Assembly (NCBI RefSeq): GCF_907165205.1
Contig: NC_058190.1
Coordinates: forward strand, 31,337,345 to 31,401,344
Direction of reading: 5' to 3'
Origin: Coccinella septempunctata
Lineage: Eukaryota; Arthropoda; Insecta; Coleoptera; Coccinellidae
DNA length: 64,000 nucleotides
Shown here: positions 47,955 through 60,801 of the stretch, in pieces
Layout of the letters: each line of letters opens with the position of its first letter
Position numbering within the stretch: the first letter of the stretch is position 1
Made by a program: the position numbers and the translations under genes
Notes under the pieces: model-generated
What the model was told of the DNA's origin: nothing
What the model saw: only the letters and a program-made list of their open reading frames with translations
Database searches by the model: none

Positions 47955-49047
47955 GTTTCACAAGCAAGAGCATTATTCCGAAAACACCATCTAAAATGCA
48001 TAAAGAAGGAGAGGTGGAAGAAAGACTATAAAAACGAATATTTTTTTAATACTGATTAGAGGGTATTTTTTTGTTAGAGTTACTTGAATGGACAGTTATT
48101 ATGTTCTCAGAAATACTAGGCAAGAAAAATGAAAATTGTTTGTAGAAAATGCGTATAACTTATAATTTATGCACTCGTTTTCAGAAACAGTTATTTCAGG
48201 ATAACATTCACTTATAAATAATTCTGAATATTTTGATTTATTGTTTCAGAAACGAGGTTGACATAAGCATTTAATTGTTAGGTTCACTCATATTTTCTCA
48301 ATATTATACGTATATTTCATTGTTCGCATATTCAAGTTATATTGAAAAATACGAATCAATCAAAACCATCTACAGCTCAGTTCATATTCTCTTTATAAAG
48401 GAACAAATAGAATTTATTAGGATTATTTTCTTCAAAGTTTCCTATTTCAATTCTTCTCTTGTCATATTGATATAAGTATTCGAATAGTACATAAAATTGA
48501 TTCACTTCACATGGAAATTTGCTGATTTCATTCCGGTTTGTAACTTTAGCCAACTATGGTATTGGCTATTGAAAAGTTCTCGTTGAAAATTTATTATTTC
48601 CTTCAATCAATCGAATACATGTTTCCTCTTGTCCTAAATATCTTTGGTAATATATCTCTTTTCTTCGAATTATTGTTCTTATTTATATGTTCGAAAATTC
48701 TATGGTCGTAATGTACAATCTTCTACATAAGATCACTATAGCATTTTGCTATAGTTGTAAAATTTGAATTTTGAAAATTATGCGTATTTAGGTATTTGTA
48801 CCAATTAATTTTTACGTCTACGAATATGAAGAATCGCCGTCAATAAATTGAAATATTTGTTGTTCGTTTGGTTTGGTTTGGTCTTGTTATTCTACATAGT
48901 GTATTTGTCGATTGTAGGTTCTCTTGAACGAATTCATTAGTGTTCTATTCATCAATATCAGATATCTGTTTTCTTCTAGAATCAATAAATAAACAAAGTC
49001 TTATAAATTAGACAAAAGGGTTCCGAAAAATAATGAAGCGAATTATT

Positions 49048-49083
49048 TTGAGGAAGGGGTGTGATATAGGATTCAAAACGTTA
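49048..49083 (+). ncRNA. Hammerhead-like relic similar to the PLE ribozyme
   Basis: ttgaggaaggggtgtgatat followed by aggattcaaaacgtta aligns without gaps to the minus-strand ribozyme core at 7254-7219, about 28 of 36 bases being the same by eye. The C of the first box and the GAAA box are altered (TTGAGGA and CAAAA), so it should not cut. No GIY-YIG remnant was found next to it. Confidence 0.4.
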
Positions 49084-50793
49084 ACTCTTATTGTTTCAAA
49101 TTCATTTGTTAATACCAACATTTAAAAAAACTGTATCCTGACCAATAGTCAAGACAATAGAATTGAAAATGTTGAAGACTGAAACACGTTTTCAATAGAA
49201 AACATTGATCTAATACTCATATCTACATAAGTTTTACTTAACTGTCAATTACTATACATAGACACATAGATTGTGCAAAATAAGGAAAGTGATGTTCCTT
49301 TGGCTCCCTCGTGTCATAATCTTTTCTCTATTGATTTTAAAGTTCGGTAACATTCTATGGAGCACATCACTTTATTCTGAACCAAATTTCGACCATTTTA
49401 TCACTGAACTCAAATATATCAGTAGTTTTATATAAATCATGATTTTCGACAAGAAAGCCAGCGTTCATTTTCAGTTTTACTTCGGTACCAGGAGGACAAA
49501 TATGAGAAATGTATTCTCAAAGTTTATGGAGATCTTAAGATACAGTGTTTGTTTCCACTGAATCACCATGAATGATTTTACTTTGTAATAGAATGATACC
49601 GCAATATTTCATATGGGTATGAAACGCCAGAATATGGGTACTTCCGAATACGGTTTTACATTCAATATGACTGTGAATTACCTATTCTTCGGTATTCGAT
49701 GTTAATAATAAGAGAAATAATGTTCCCTTTACATTCATAATATACCTATGAGTTAATGATCACATTAATGATGGACTAGTACATACAAGGAATGAAGAGT
49801 AAATTAAGTCAGCTAAATTCAACTGAAATCAAGTAAATACTTAGACATATATTTAGTGAGAGGAAACAATAAATATGTCAAGTGCACCCTTTAATCACCT
49901 CATAAAAATGATCTTGAAGAATTTCAATTGGGAATAAAGGGTTCCCCAGATGTTAATTAAGAGCTGAAGGCATTCTCGAGCAGAACTAGTGTATATGGAT
50001 GACATGGCCTGCGTGACATGTTATTTGATTGGCTTGGCGTAATGAGCAATCTAATTAACTTACAAGACCACGCGGAAACGTATTGACAAACATTAATTTC
50101 TCGCAGAGGTGTAGACTACATTTTTATAAACCATTCAAGAACATTGTTTGAAGTGGAGAGCCATTGTCAATGTTATCGCTCTGCGTTACTAGTTGTTGGG
50201 GTGTATTATTTCATGTGGAATAGCGGGCTGTTACACAAAGAGTTGCCAGTGTCGAATGGAAATCGACAGAGACACAATGGAATGATGAAACAGTATTTTG
50301 TCTCGTGTATTCCAGCGCACAGTGAAAATTCTCTTCACGGCTGCACGAAAGGAGAGTGATATCTAACTCAATTATAGCATGCAATCTCATTATATTCAGC
50401 CTAGAGTACGCTCAGTCAAATAAGTGGTAGAATTACAGTCCATTAATGTCCGTAAGTTTATGTTATGTTTTATATTCGAAAATGAAATCTTTGATAATAA
50501 TCTTCAATGAATCCTGTTGATAAGCTTTTAGAAGACCACACAAAAAACTCGTAGACGTGCACGAGCTGAACCAACCCCCTATACTAGGTGTACCAAATTC
50601 CTTGATTTTGGCAGTTTCTCCTACTTTTGGGCCTGATGGAATGATGAGGAAAACTGAAGAAGACTTTGAAACGAAGAAAAAACTCGTAAACCTTAAAAGA
50701 ATGAGGAATGCAGTTGCAACCGCAATGTATCATTCATCTTTTAGGCTTAAAAAGTTGGAGTTCAAGAGTATGACCAATTATGCCGACCTTGTA

Positions 50794-52233
50794 CAGGGTG
50801 AGCAAAATTCGATGGAATTGAATGTCAGCTCTGTAACCGTGAGAACAAGGGAAAAATGGATGGCATGTTTCCGACCTCTATTTGATTGTTAATGACCAAA
50901 ACCGCTTCCCCCTATCTTCTTTTGTTCTCAAGTTATAAGTGAATACTCATTTTTCTGCTCTTCGTAGTGGTGCCTTCATTTCGTTAAGTATCAGTATTAT
51001 CGAAAAACAAATGTTACATTCTGAAGACACTATTTCAAATAACATGCAGTGGCGTAGTCAAAAATTTTCTTCAGTCCGCCAATTAAGTGATATAGTGGTA
51101 ACTTTCATTTTTTTTTAAATATAAACCCTATGTTATTTTTACATATTTCGGTCCCATTATTTTTTTGATTCAGAATATATAATATAAGTGGTATCTCTAA
51201 CTCTAAGTGTTCTTCCAATAAAAAAACTCAAAAACTAGTTCGATCAAGTTGGCAGGTAATTTTCATTAATAATATGATGATGAACTAAATGCTTCTATGT
51301 TGTGTCAGGTTATGAGAGATTTTGGAGATTACTTTCATTCCGAATATTCGGGAAGATGTTCAGGAAATGAGGAAATTATGCGAATTTCCATGACTACTTT
51401 ATTTACCGATTAACCTCTACTAGTAGTGGCGTATCCTCATTTGTGAAGGTGTTTGAAAAAGCTGTGGTACTAGTATTTAGATTGTCTATTAGTTGAAAAG
51501 GTTTCGGAACATATTCAGTTGAATCCAGGTTCAGTATATTTCCTGAAAATGATTCATTCCATATTGAGAAAGTTTTCAAATATTCGGAATAAAAGTGATC
51601 TCCAAAATCTCTCATATTAGTAGTAATAATGAGGTTTATTCTTGGAAATCTACAAGGTTGTTACAATTTCAATATTTGAATAATAAACCTAAGGGGATCC
51701 ACTGTGTCATTTAATAACCTGACACAATGTAGGAGCATAAAGTTCATTATCATGTTATCAATGAAATGACCTGTCAACTTGGTCGAACTAGATTTTGAGT
51801 TGAGTTTTTTATTGGAGAAAAATTAGAGACGCGACGTATATTATATATTCTGAATTAGAAAAGAATATTGGACTGGAATATGTAAGAATAACATAAGGTT
51901 TATATTTGAAAAAGTAAAAGTTATCGCTATATCACTGAAGTGGCGGGCTGAAAAAACAATTGGACTACGCCACTGCATTCTATATGAAAAACTGTCTTTA
52001 TAATGTAATATTTGTTTTTCGATATCACTGATACTTTACGCAATAGAGGCACCAGTACGAAGAGTCAAAAAGTGAGTTTTTACTTATAACTTGAAAACAA
52101 AAGACGATAGAGGGATGCGATTTTGGCCATCAACAATCTTTTGAAAATCGAGGTCGGAAACGTGCCATCCATTTTTCCTAGCTCTTACGGTTACGGAGCT
52201 ATCATCCAATGCCATCGAATTTTGCCCACCCTC
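50794..52233. mobile_element. 1.44-kb palindromic TACAGGGTG element
   Basis: The left end TA-CAGGGTGAGCAAAATTCGA is mirrored by TCGAATTTTGCCCACCCTC-TA on the right. The symmetry runs nearly through to the centre (about 51520): ttggcaggtaattttcatta, gttgtgtcaggttatgagag and ttttggagat each return in inverse on the right. Spacer and arms are AT-rich and encode nothing. It is a larger relative of 1132-1837, sharing the arm words around ccaaaaccgcttcccc and the ggcaggt block. Confidence 0.8.
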
Positions 52234-52863
52234 TACACCCATCGGAGCAAATACCCATGCAGATAAATTCGAACCCATTCAATTGTAACTCATGGATTCA
52301 CCCCTTTTCCCTTCAGGAAGATATCCACCTTGTACAGAGCCTGGAAAAGTCAAATCAATGGAACTTCTGATACATTCAAATGTGGCCGAAGTGCCGAACT
52401 GATTGTAAAATACTTCATTTGCAGGAAGAAACCCTATTTCCATCTTATTGTCTCAGCCGACTCGACCAGGGTTGACAGATTCGCTCTGTGGAATAAATTA
52501 CTTAACACCGGGAATATATTAGGGGGAACCTTTGACAATGCTTTCACGCCATACCGATACTAATGGTTCGCCTTCTCCACGCCGGGAATATGCATTCTCT
52601 CAGCTAATAAAACTGTGGAGATGAAAGCCCCGACAAAATCAATTTTTCGGTCCAGAACAGGCGCTGAGCTAAAAAGACTCAAAGTGAGCCGAGATATGAG
52701 GAAAAAGACTCGCGTTTGAGGGAGATGGAAGTGTTTCAAATGTTTTTTTGTTACGTATTTTTCGCCGATATGTGAGGAAATAAATTATGTCTACGAACTC
52801 ATCACTTCCGTTCACGATTATTCATTTTTAGGTTACTTTGTTTTCAATATGAATAATAAAGTA
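52234..52863 (+). other. GC-richer island between two palindromic elements
   Basis: Unlike the flanking DNA, 52260-52740 has balanced base composition and few poly-A/T runs. A 77-codon plus-strand frame (52330-52563) is open through it, but I recognise no domain. It may be old unique intron sequence, perhaps regulatory, left between insertions. Confidence 0.35.
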
Positions 52864-54545
52864 CTAGGTGGGCAAAATTCTTTTTCTACCGAGGGGATTT
52901 CGAGAACTATAACAGCTAGAATAAAACGGATGATACATTCTAGAGCTCTTTTTTCCTCTCTTTCCATGTCTGAAAACATAACCGACCTCCCATTTCTAGA
53001 TCTTGAGTTAAAAATAAAAATTGAGATTTGGACGATTTCGAAAAGTTCTCATAACTTCTTTGTGTTTGAAGTTACAAATCTCAAATTTGAACCTTCTTAG
53101 GCACTTTTATACGTAGAATCTTCTGACTTTTCAATTCAAAAATTTCAAATTCAAAAAATTTGAATCGAAAAAAAAAGAAGTTCGCCGAATGATTCGAAGT
53201 GAAATAGTTATTTTCCTATCAAGTGCGGAGGTGATACTTGCACGCACGAAACTGCCGTTGCAGTAAGCAGTTGAGTGCAGGCAAGACACTTTCCGCACGA
53301 GTTAGGAACAATATTTTTTCTACAAGCGCTTGAAATATATAAACATATCCATTTCACGAAACAGATCATATCTCATTTGATTAATTCATATACACAGTGT
53401 TTCATTGGTAAATACATACGGTTACCTGAGCTAGAGTTACCCTAGGCGAGTCCAAAAAACAATTAGATAGGTCTCATCAATTCCATAACCGAGATACAGG
53501 GTGCTTCATGAATTCACCTAAAATTTTAATTTCTCATAACTTTTGAACCAACCAGTATAGTCGGTTGGAACATGTGATTCACTTGCACAGGTCTTAAAAC
53601 GATTTGTAACTAAAATAAGCAAAGAAAACATTTCTCACTTCGCTCTCCCTGGAGTTTCCTTTGAGCAAGATGACGTGCGGGACAATGAAATCTACTGAAT
53701 CTCCTTGAAAATTTTCTGCTCTTTTCAAATATCTCCATTAAATCCGAAAATTTTGATATACAGGGTGTTGAATTCCAGCTTGGAAGATGTCCCATATTTT
53801 TCAATCACGGACCTGAAATTTTTTGGAAATTTAAATGTGAGTCTATCGACCTGTGTAATTGAATCATATATTCCAAATATCAACCGACTATACTGGATGG
53901 TTCAAAAGTTATGAGAAATTCATATTATTTTATCATTTTAGGTGAATACATGAAGCAGCCTATATCTCGGTTATGGAATTGATTAGACCTTTCATAACTG
54001 GGTTTTTTGGACTCGCCTAGGGTAGCTTTAGCTCAGGTTACTGTATGTTCATTTACCAATGAAACACCCTGTATAATGACAGACGTATTTCTGCATGTCG
54101 TTACGAAAGAATTTAATTAACTCTATAATATTTGCGTGCGGGAAAAACCCCTTCTTATCCATTTCCGCACGCTTTTGCGCGCGGAAATGAAATAGCAGTC
54201 GTTTTTGCCGCACTTTTTGGGAAAGTGATTCTTTGCAACTTTAAATGCGTGCAGAAAAAAGGTTGAACGCTCACGCTTGAGCTCGTCAGTAGATTGTACG
54301 TAAAAAAGTGCCTGTGAAAGATTCAAGTTTCAGATCTGTAACTTCAAATACAGAAAAGTTATGAGAACGAAATCGACAAAATCTCATTTTCTGCTAATAA
54401 CTCAAAAACGAGGATTCGTAGAAGGCTGCGATTTTCAACATTCTTTGTTTCTCTGAAAAAGAGCTAGAAAATGCGTCATCAGTTGTCTACTAGCTGCTAT
54501 AGTTCTCTATATACCCTCAGTAGACAACGAATTTTGCCCAGCCTG
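52864..54545. mobile_element. Palindromic TACAGGGTG element with another one nested inside
   Basis: The left end TA-CTAGGTGGGCAAAATTC and the right end GAATTTTGCCCAGCCTG-TA are inverse. Inward, gagaactataacagctag and gagaactatagcagctag match, as do the gaagttacaaatctcaaatt and its partner near 54330. A GC-richer, CG-rich part on each side (53220-53300 and 54130-54270, with gcacg words) is also roughly symmetrical. A second element occupies 53393-54071. Confidence 0.7.
53393..54071. mobile_element. Inverted-repeat element nested in 52864-54545
   Basis: Begins TA-CACAGTGTTTCATTGGTAA and ends with the inverse TTACCAATGAAACACCCTG-TA. Arms of about 215 bp share accctaggcgagtccaaaaa, ctcataacttttgaacca and the tagtcggttg region with their inverses. 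The central 190 bp contain another tacagggtgttgaattc word at 53759. Its TA flanks and position near the middle of the outer palindrome indicate a later insertion. Confidence 0.75.
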
Positions 54546-56550
54546 TACATGATATATGCCCCAATAAAATTTATTGTGAAATATATTATCTGAATCCACC
54601 CATATGATGGGTGCTTCTGCAATTTACCAGTTTAAATTCAGTTGTATTTCCAAAAGGTTATGATTTCAGCCAAATTTCGTCCCGATTTTAACGTGCTTTT
54701 AAAAAAATTCGTCGTTAAGTAGGCTATGGAACTTTGAATATTTGATATTCAATGTTTAAGAGGAATTTATACCACGGGACTTTCTCCCCATTCGTATAAA
54801 GCGTGAAGGGGAAAAGACTACCAGAATGTGGGGTGTTGCCAGAACACTTGAACGATGAGTGGAACTTACGAATATTAAAATAGTTTCCACTTTCGTCGAA
54901 AAGATGGCAGCACTTAATGAATTTCACCAGGATACGAATTGTAGCCAATGGCGAGATTTTTCGACAAAGTTTTTCATGTGCAGATTCACAGAAGAGATAA
55001 TTTCACCTCGAAAAGTTAATAACACGAATGAATATTCGTTCTTCAATGAAAACAATTTTTATTTTTTTTTCAGTCTGACGAATAAAGAAATTTCTGACTT
55101 TTCGAGATGACGAACGAATTATAATGAAAACCCCATATAAATTAGTGGTTTCCGACGTAAGATATTCATTTTCTCTTTTTGAACTAACCACTAAAACAGT
55201 GTAGGCCCCTCTTAAACGTAATCCTTGTGCTAAACTATTTTCCTGGTGAACTTTCAAGTTGGCGTTTTGGATTGTTGTTAACTTGAAATTATCAGAAAAT
55301 TATGGAAATGTCGTGTCGAGTTTTAAAACAGAATTTTCCGAAAATCGTATAATGTGTATTGAGTTCAATAACGGATTTTCATCAAGTATCATCATCATTC
55401 ATCATTGTCTACATTTTGGGAAGATGTAGTAATTAAAGGGACCGAATATCTACCTTTGAAATTCCATAGCCTACTTGACGACGAACTTTTTGAACGCACC
55501 TTATCGTCCGATTGTGAGATAAAAAAAATGGAAGTGGTTGAAGTTTTTCTGAACAGGAGATGAGAAATCGAGAATATTTTATATTACAAACCATCCCTAT
55601 TGGCTAAGTAGTCCGCTTACAAAGTAAAGTAATATGGTCAGTGCAACTATCGAATAGTGGAATATCCAGTATTTGTAAAAATTCAGTTTTATATCTCTTA
55701 TGATGTATTCAGTCCGTTCCACCGAATTTTAGCTACAATATAAATATTTTTCTTCCGAAGCAAAAGCTTTAACACATTGAGAAAAAATATATTTATACGT
55801 GTATGATTTTCTATAACGGATTCGTGGACATAAAAAACACTTTTTCAAAGAATTTAATTTATAGATGTCTCTAGAGGAGGACGTAGACACAAATCATCAG
55901 GATTTTACAATCAGGGTGAGTCAGTTAATTGTGCATTCGTATCCCAAGAGTAGTAGGCTCTGTATCATCATTTCTTCAGTGTCGAAATTTGTTTCTTCAC
56001 TATGGAATGATTAGGCAGCTCATCAGTCTTATTAACATTACTAAACATCGCCATTGTACAATTTCCTCTTACAGTATTACTCTTCCTAGCTTCTTTTGTG
56101 TCCATATCTTCCTCATTCTCTTTTAATTGCTTGCTTGGGATTCAGTTCATCAGTACCATTTGATTTAGTCAATGTTCAGTTGAATTGAAATTGCCATCCG
56201 ATTGAAAAAATTTATTTTGTGCATATTAACAGCTTTCCATTGGTTTGCTTCAATGTATTTTTTCCTGTCCAATAATTTTCATGAACGATTCGTTTTTAAG
56301 CCTAAAAAAATATGAGAAAAGCAATGATCTTCCGTTCGCAGAGAATTCGTTTTCCAATATTTCCAAAAATCAGATCTGATTGAGTTGAAATCTAGTATTT
56401 ATCTGAAGGTTTGTGCAAAAGTTGTACGCCATTTAGCAAATTTACTGTTCAAAAATCGAAGTGAATTTTCTTGAGATAACTTAATTTTTGCACTTAAATC
56501 GAATTTTCACATTACAGATTATTTAAAAAAATTACATGTAGGTGTATACA

Positions 56551-58310
56551 AGGACGTAAAAGGGCCACATAATATTTTGAAAATATTTTTAGTGAAATTT
56601 CGGCTTCAAACTCGGAATCTTATTTAGTTCCGACTTTCTACAGGGTGTTCTACGACGACGTAGATATGGTGTACATTATTATTTGAGTTTTCTTCTATGA
56701 GAGGTTATAGCAATGATATGACAACCTTTTACAGGGTATTCCATAACGACATGAATCTTTTTTTAGGTATATTCCGGATATTTTAGGAAAAAACTTCTTT
56801 CTTATATATATATAAGATATATAATTTATATCTCCGCTAATACTGATGATAGGGCTCTGAAATTGAAACATTATACAAGCACTTTTTTACGTAGAATCCA
56901 GTGGCGTGCTCGCCTTTTTAGCAGGATTTTTAATTACGAAGCTATGACCCAAAGTTATGTTTTTTTAAATGGGAACACTACTTTTCTGTGCAATTTTTTG
57001 AAAGCTTAATTTTTACTGATTTCAAAAATATATAACATCATATGGTTTCTATCAATATGAATAATAGAAAATGGTCAAAAACCCTTTTTCTCAATATTTC
57101 TATGGTTTCAACTTTTGATGAGCATAGAAAACTATAGCATCGTATGATTACCACTGTCTCCTTCTATAAGTCCTATCATTATTATGAAAATTTATGAAAT
57201 ATATCTTGATTCAAATTTTGTGACTTTTGTGTAACTTTTTACCAATATTCATAGAAAGAATGACGTTGCCGGAAGGAGACTGCTTTTGTTATAGGAAACT
57301 CTATTTTTCTGTGCTCTGTGCAAAAGTTGAAACCATAGAAATATTGGAAAAAAGTGGATTTGACCATTTTCTATTATTCATATTGATACAAACCATATGA
57401 TGTTATATATTTTTGAAATCGGTAGAAATTAGGCATTCAAAAAATTGCACAGAAACCTAATGTTCATATTTAAAAAAACATAACTTTGGGTCATAGCTTC
57501 GTAATTAAGAATCCTGCTAGAAAGGCGAGCACGCCACTGGATTCTACGTAAAAAAGTGCCTGTATAATGTTTCAATTTCAGAGCTCTATCATCAGTATTA
57601 GCGGAGATATAAATTTATTTCGATATCGCCATTTTTCCAATTTTTGCTTATAACTCGAAAACAAAAGAAAGTGGCCAAAAATCACTACTACTATTGTAAG
57701 TTTCTCGGAAAAAGAGAACGAGAATGGGGTATCAGATTTTGTCTATCTCCTCTGGTTTAAAAGCTGTAGTGCTAAAACGTCGAAATTTGCCCACACTATA
57801 CATAATATTCCTTATCGATTTCCCTTATGTACCTACACCTGTACCTATGTACATTATGTATATCGAGAAATGACCGAAGCGGTCATGGAACAGCCTGGGT
57901 AAGTTTTTCATAATACATAAATACACTACATATGATTTCATCATGCAAGGAGAGTTGAATAATGTCAAAGAACATCCTGTATAAATAACAATTACATTCA
58001 TCATAAATGTACGAACACACAATATTAATGAATTTCACTATTCATTAAAACAGAATCGAATTGTATTACGAAAGCTAAACCTCGCATCAATCCCTCTGTA
58101 TATATGGAGAAATAATCTATGTCGTCGTAGAACAGCCTGTGCATCTAGCCTGTAGCGGTTCCGAAGTAAATTTAAAATTTAATAGATTCCGAGTTTATAG
58201 TCGGAATTTAGTTGAATTCCGACCTTGAACTCGGAATTTTGTAAAATTCCTACTTCCTACGAAAAATATTTTTAAAATATTATGTGGCCCTTCTACGCCT
58301 TCGTATTTAT
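56551..58310. mobile_element. Three-layer nested inverted-repeat structure
   Basis: Outer arms: agggccacataatattttga at 56567 and its inverse near 58290, with tcggaatt words in both. Middle layer: CAGGGTGTTCTACGACGACG at 56643 against the inverse CGTCGTAGAACAGCCTG at 58120. Inner layer: arms 56822-57117 and 57328-57615, for example gtggcgtgctcgcctttt against aaaggcgagcacgccac and aatagaaaatggtcaaa against its inverse. A right-end word aatttgcccacactata at 57787 shows that the inner layer is another member of the TACAGGGTGGGC family with a lost left end. Confidence 0.75.
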
Positions 58311-59022
58311 AATATGTATGATATTTTTTTCTGATTAATGTGCGATAATCGGCCATTAGAATCATCTGGTGTTGGGTAGTATAAATTATGTATAAATGGT
58401 CACGAGTTCGAAATATTTTTGGAAGCCATCCAACTTGATCAATTAGTGTTGGTGAAACGACGGTTTAAGTCAATGAGAAGTTGATTACGCAAAGTGTCAT
58501 GAATAGAGATTGGAATCGCCATCGTAATAAAAGAAGTGCATATGCTCATGGTAGTGGAAGAGCAGGAGCTACAATCGCACAAGATCGGCTAATGTACGAA
58601 GAAATCCCTTCCTCACAGCATCCCGAAATAATAGCTCATTCTATTCCGGCAAGCTACCGGTATGATAGTTTCTAGTCGATCAATGTACGGCAGAAATGTA
58701 CTCTTTGTCCCTATAAATATGAAATTCCAATGAAAATTTGGAAGTAGTGCAGATCAAAATATTCATTTTTTCAATATAATTCTTACTGGCGCATTCACCA
58801 ATTTGTAACCCATGAAAACAATGAATCGATATGTCCACGACCTATATTATATAAACACAGACCTAAACACAAATTTCATCTTGATTACGCAATGGGTATT
58901 AACGAAAATCATACTTACTCCTTGTAGGAGGACTTTAACGCATTCGAAGGTCATACCTAATAAAAAGTAGAGAAAATAATAATATATTTTCAGAATGAGT
59001 AAAAGGCAAATATTTTTTTCAG
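58311..59022 (+). other. End of intron 2
   Basis: Short frames only. The pyrimidine run at 59011-59022 (tatttttttcag) forms the acceptor for the next exon. Confidence 0.5.
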
Positions 59023-59114
59023 ATGACGAGAGTGGTGAAAAATCCGTTTCAGTCCTTCTAGCGGGTGAAGAATCAGAGCTTACTTTTATAGACTTCTCTA
59101 CCAGTGATCTTTCA
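59023..59114 (+). CDS. Rgk: RGK-family GTPase, switch-region exon
   Basis: Bordered by TTTTTTTCAG and GTAAGT. With the G carried over from the previous exon it reads DDESGEKSVSVLLAGEESEL then TFIDFSTSDLS, 31 codons. This corresponds to beta strands 2 and 3 and the switch II region. The DxxG motif that Ras proteins use for GTP hydrolysis is replaced (IDFSTSD), which is the hallmark of RGK proteins and predicts poor intrinsic hydrolysis. The exon leaves in phase 0, as required by the next one. Confidence 0.92.
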
Positions 59115-59449
59115 GTAAGTACACAATAACACAAAAGTGATGATGAAAGAATTTGATTGAGTCTTCCTGTATGTAGAATTTTAGACAAAAAGTGAAGCGT
59201 TTGAATTATTTTTGATCATTTTAGTTGCTCAAGGGCTAACAAATATTTTTTGAGGGCGTCCCATTTGTTGACCTTGAGGAAATAAGAAAAAACTATAACT
59301 AATGATTAGATTTATTCTTATTTCAAGACTTAAAAAAATTCAAACCTTTCATTGTGCTTGTATCCAGAATATTCATGGCATGTCGCAAATTCTACTCGCA
59401 TGTTCATACCTTCTTTAATGCATAATTAACTTAATTGTTTTTCCTACAG

Positions 59450-59645
59450 CCGGGTCAGTGCATCTCCAAATACACGGATCCACATGCCTTTTGTGTCGTT
59501 TATTCCAGCGCCGACCGTTCCTCTCTAAACTGTGCTGAGAACATTTTACAGACCCTATGGACCCTAGACACCATTAGCACTAAGGCCGTAATCCTTGTAG
59601 CAAATAAGGCTGATTTAGTTAGATCGAAAGTGGTCTCGACCGAAG
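59450..59645 (+). CDS. Rgk: RGK-family GTPase, NKxD exon
   Basis: Bordered by TTTTTCCTACAG and GTGAGT. It encodes PGQCISKYTDPHAFCVVYSS, ADRSSLNCAENILQTLWTLD and TKAVILVANKADLVRSKVV. NKAD is the guanine-specificity motif, and VANKADLVRSKVVS is closely similar to the equivalent RGK stretch. CVVYSSADRSS is strand 5 with its typical start of the following helix. The exon leaves in phase 1 and the remaining part (the SA motif, last helix and calmodulin/beta-subunit-binding tail) must lie beyond base 64000, since I found no continuation in 59646-64000. Confidence 0.92.
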
Positions 59646-60801
59646 GTGAGTTATTTGATAGGATTCTCCTCTGATATTGAAAGAATTCGACGTTTTTAAG
59701 AACCAGGAAGTGAAAATTCTGGGTCATGTCCTGTCCTGGAAATTATGGAAGTATATATAGATATTTGAGAAACCTCTTCTCCCTCACAAGAGAAAACTGT
59801 CTCTATTATTGGATGCTTTTCTGATCGACTGGTGATGAATTAATATCGAATGTTGGCCAAAACTCTAATCTCAATCACAATCTCTATTTCATTTAATTCA
59901 TGCTGAAAGTAATGAAAAAGCTCTTCACCGATTGGCAAATAGATAAAGACTTTTCAATTGTCCAGACTCTACAGTCTGTAGCAAAAAAAAAATCTGATTG
60001 ATAATTGAAAAAGTTATACCATAGCATCCAATAAAGAAAACATTTTGTTTTTCTCTTTTCATGATCTTTCATAAGCCGTTATAATTGTTGTCTTCCATTT
60101 CCGTTCTCCAAAGTGACATTTATTTCGACATATATTATAAATGGAATAAAAAAGCCATCAACTAACGATAAACATAATTTAACGATTCCACTCAGCTAGG
60201 TTTACTTCACGTAATGAGAAAAGTTTTCCAGTTTCTTCGCAGAAATTCGATGTGATCGCATCATTTCAGGAAGTTTCAATTTTTCATCGGGATTTCATCG
60301 TTCGCTCAAATTAAATTCTTTTCAATAACCAATAAGAAGATATCCGAGGATTCAACGAATCGACGTAATCGAAAACGAACAAATTAAATAGTCCACAAGT
60401 TGTTGGAATTGAGTTGCATCCTGAAGTACGAGTATTTTGGAGGAATTCATTTTTAACAGTGTAAAAGCTTTCAATTTGCTCGTAAGATGGTGACATCGGA
60501 GGATTCAAATTTCTAGATAATAAAGAATCAGTTGATAAAATATCTGTATCTCAACTGGAGCACGTATTCGAAAAGTGAGAAGAGAAGTTTAAAATTTCAT
60601 TTCTTGTTTATTCGAATATGAGTAGGTATGAGTCATTGGAATATTTTCATTGTCTAGCAGGGTGGTTTGAAATGTCCAGAGTCTCGAGAGTTGCAGATAA
60701 ATGGTGACATCAATAGAATATCCTCACAATTCTTAGTCAGTATCTGCTGTATTTATGACAGCATATTTCAGTTGAGTTCCTATAAATACTGGAGATTTAT
60801 A
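59646..60801 (+). other. Start of intron 4
   Basis: AT-rich, short frames only, nothing recognised. Confidence 0.5.

Larger units (their letters stand above)
40029..59022 (+). other. Intron 2 of the RGK gene, about 19 kb
   Basis: Starts GTGAGG and ends TTTTTTTCAG. The phases of the two bordering exons agree (1 to 1). Most of the recognisable content is transposon-derived: palindromic elements, a LINE fragment and related MITEs listed separately. Stretches 40614-41509, 41706-44374, 47955-49047, 49084-50793 and 54546-56550 hold nothing I can name. Confidence 0.8.
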
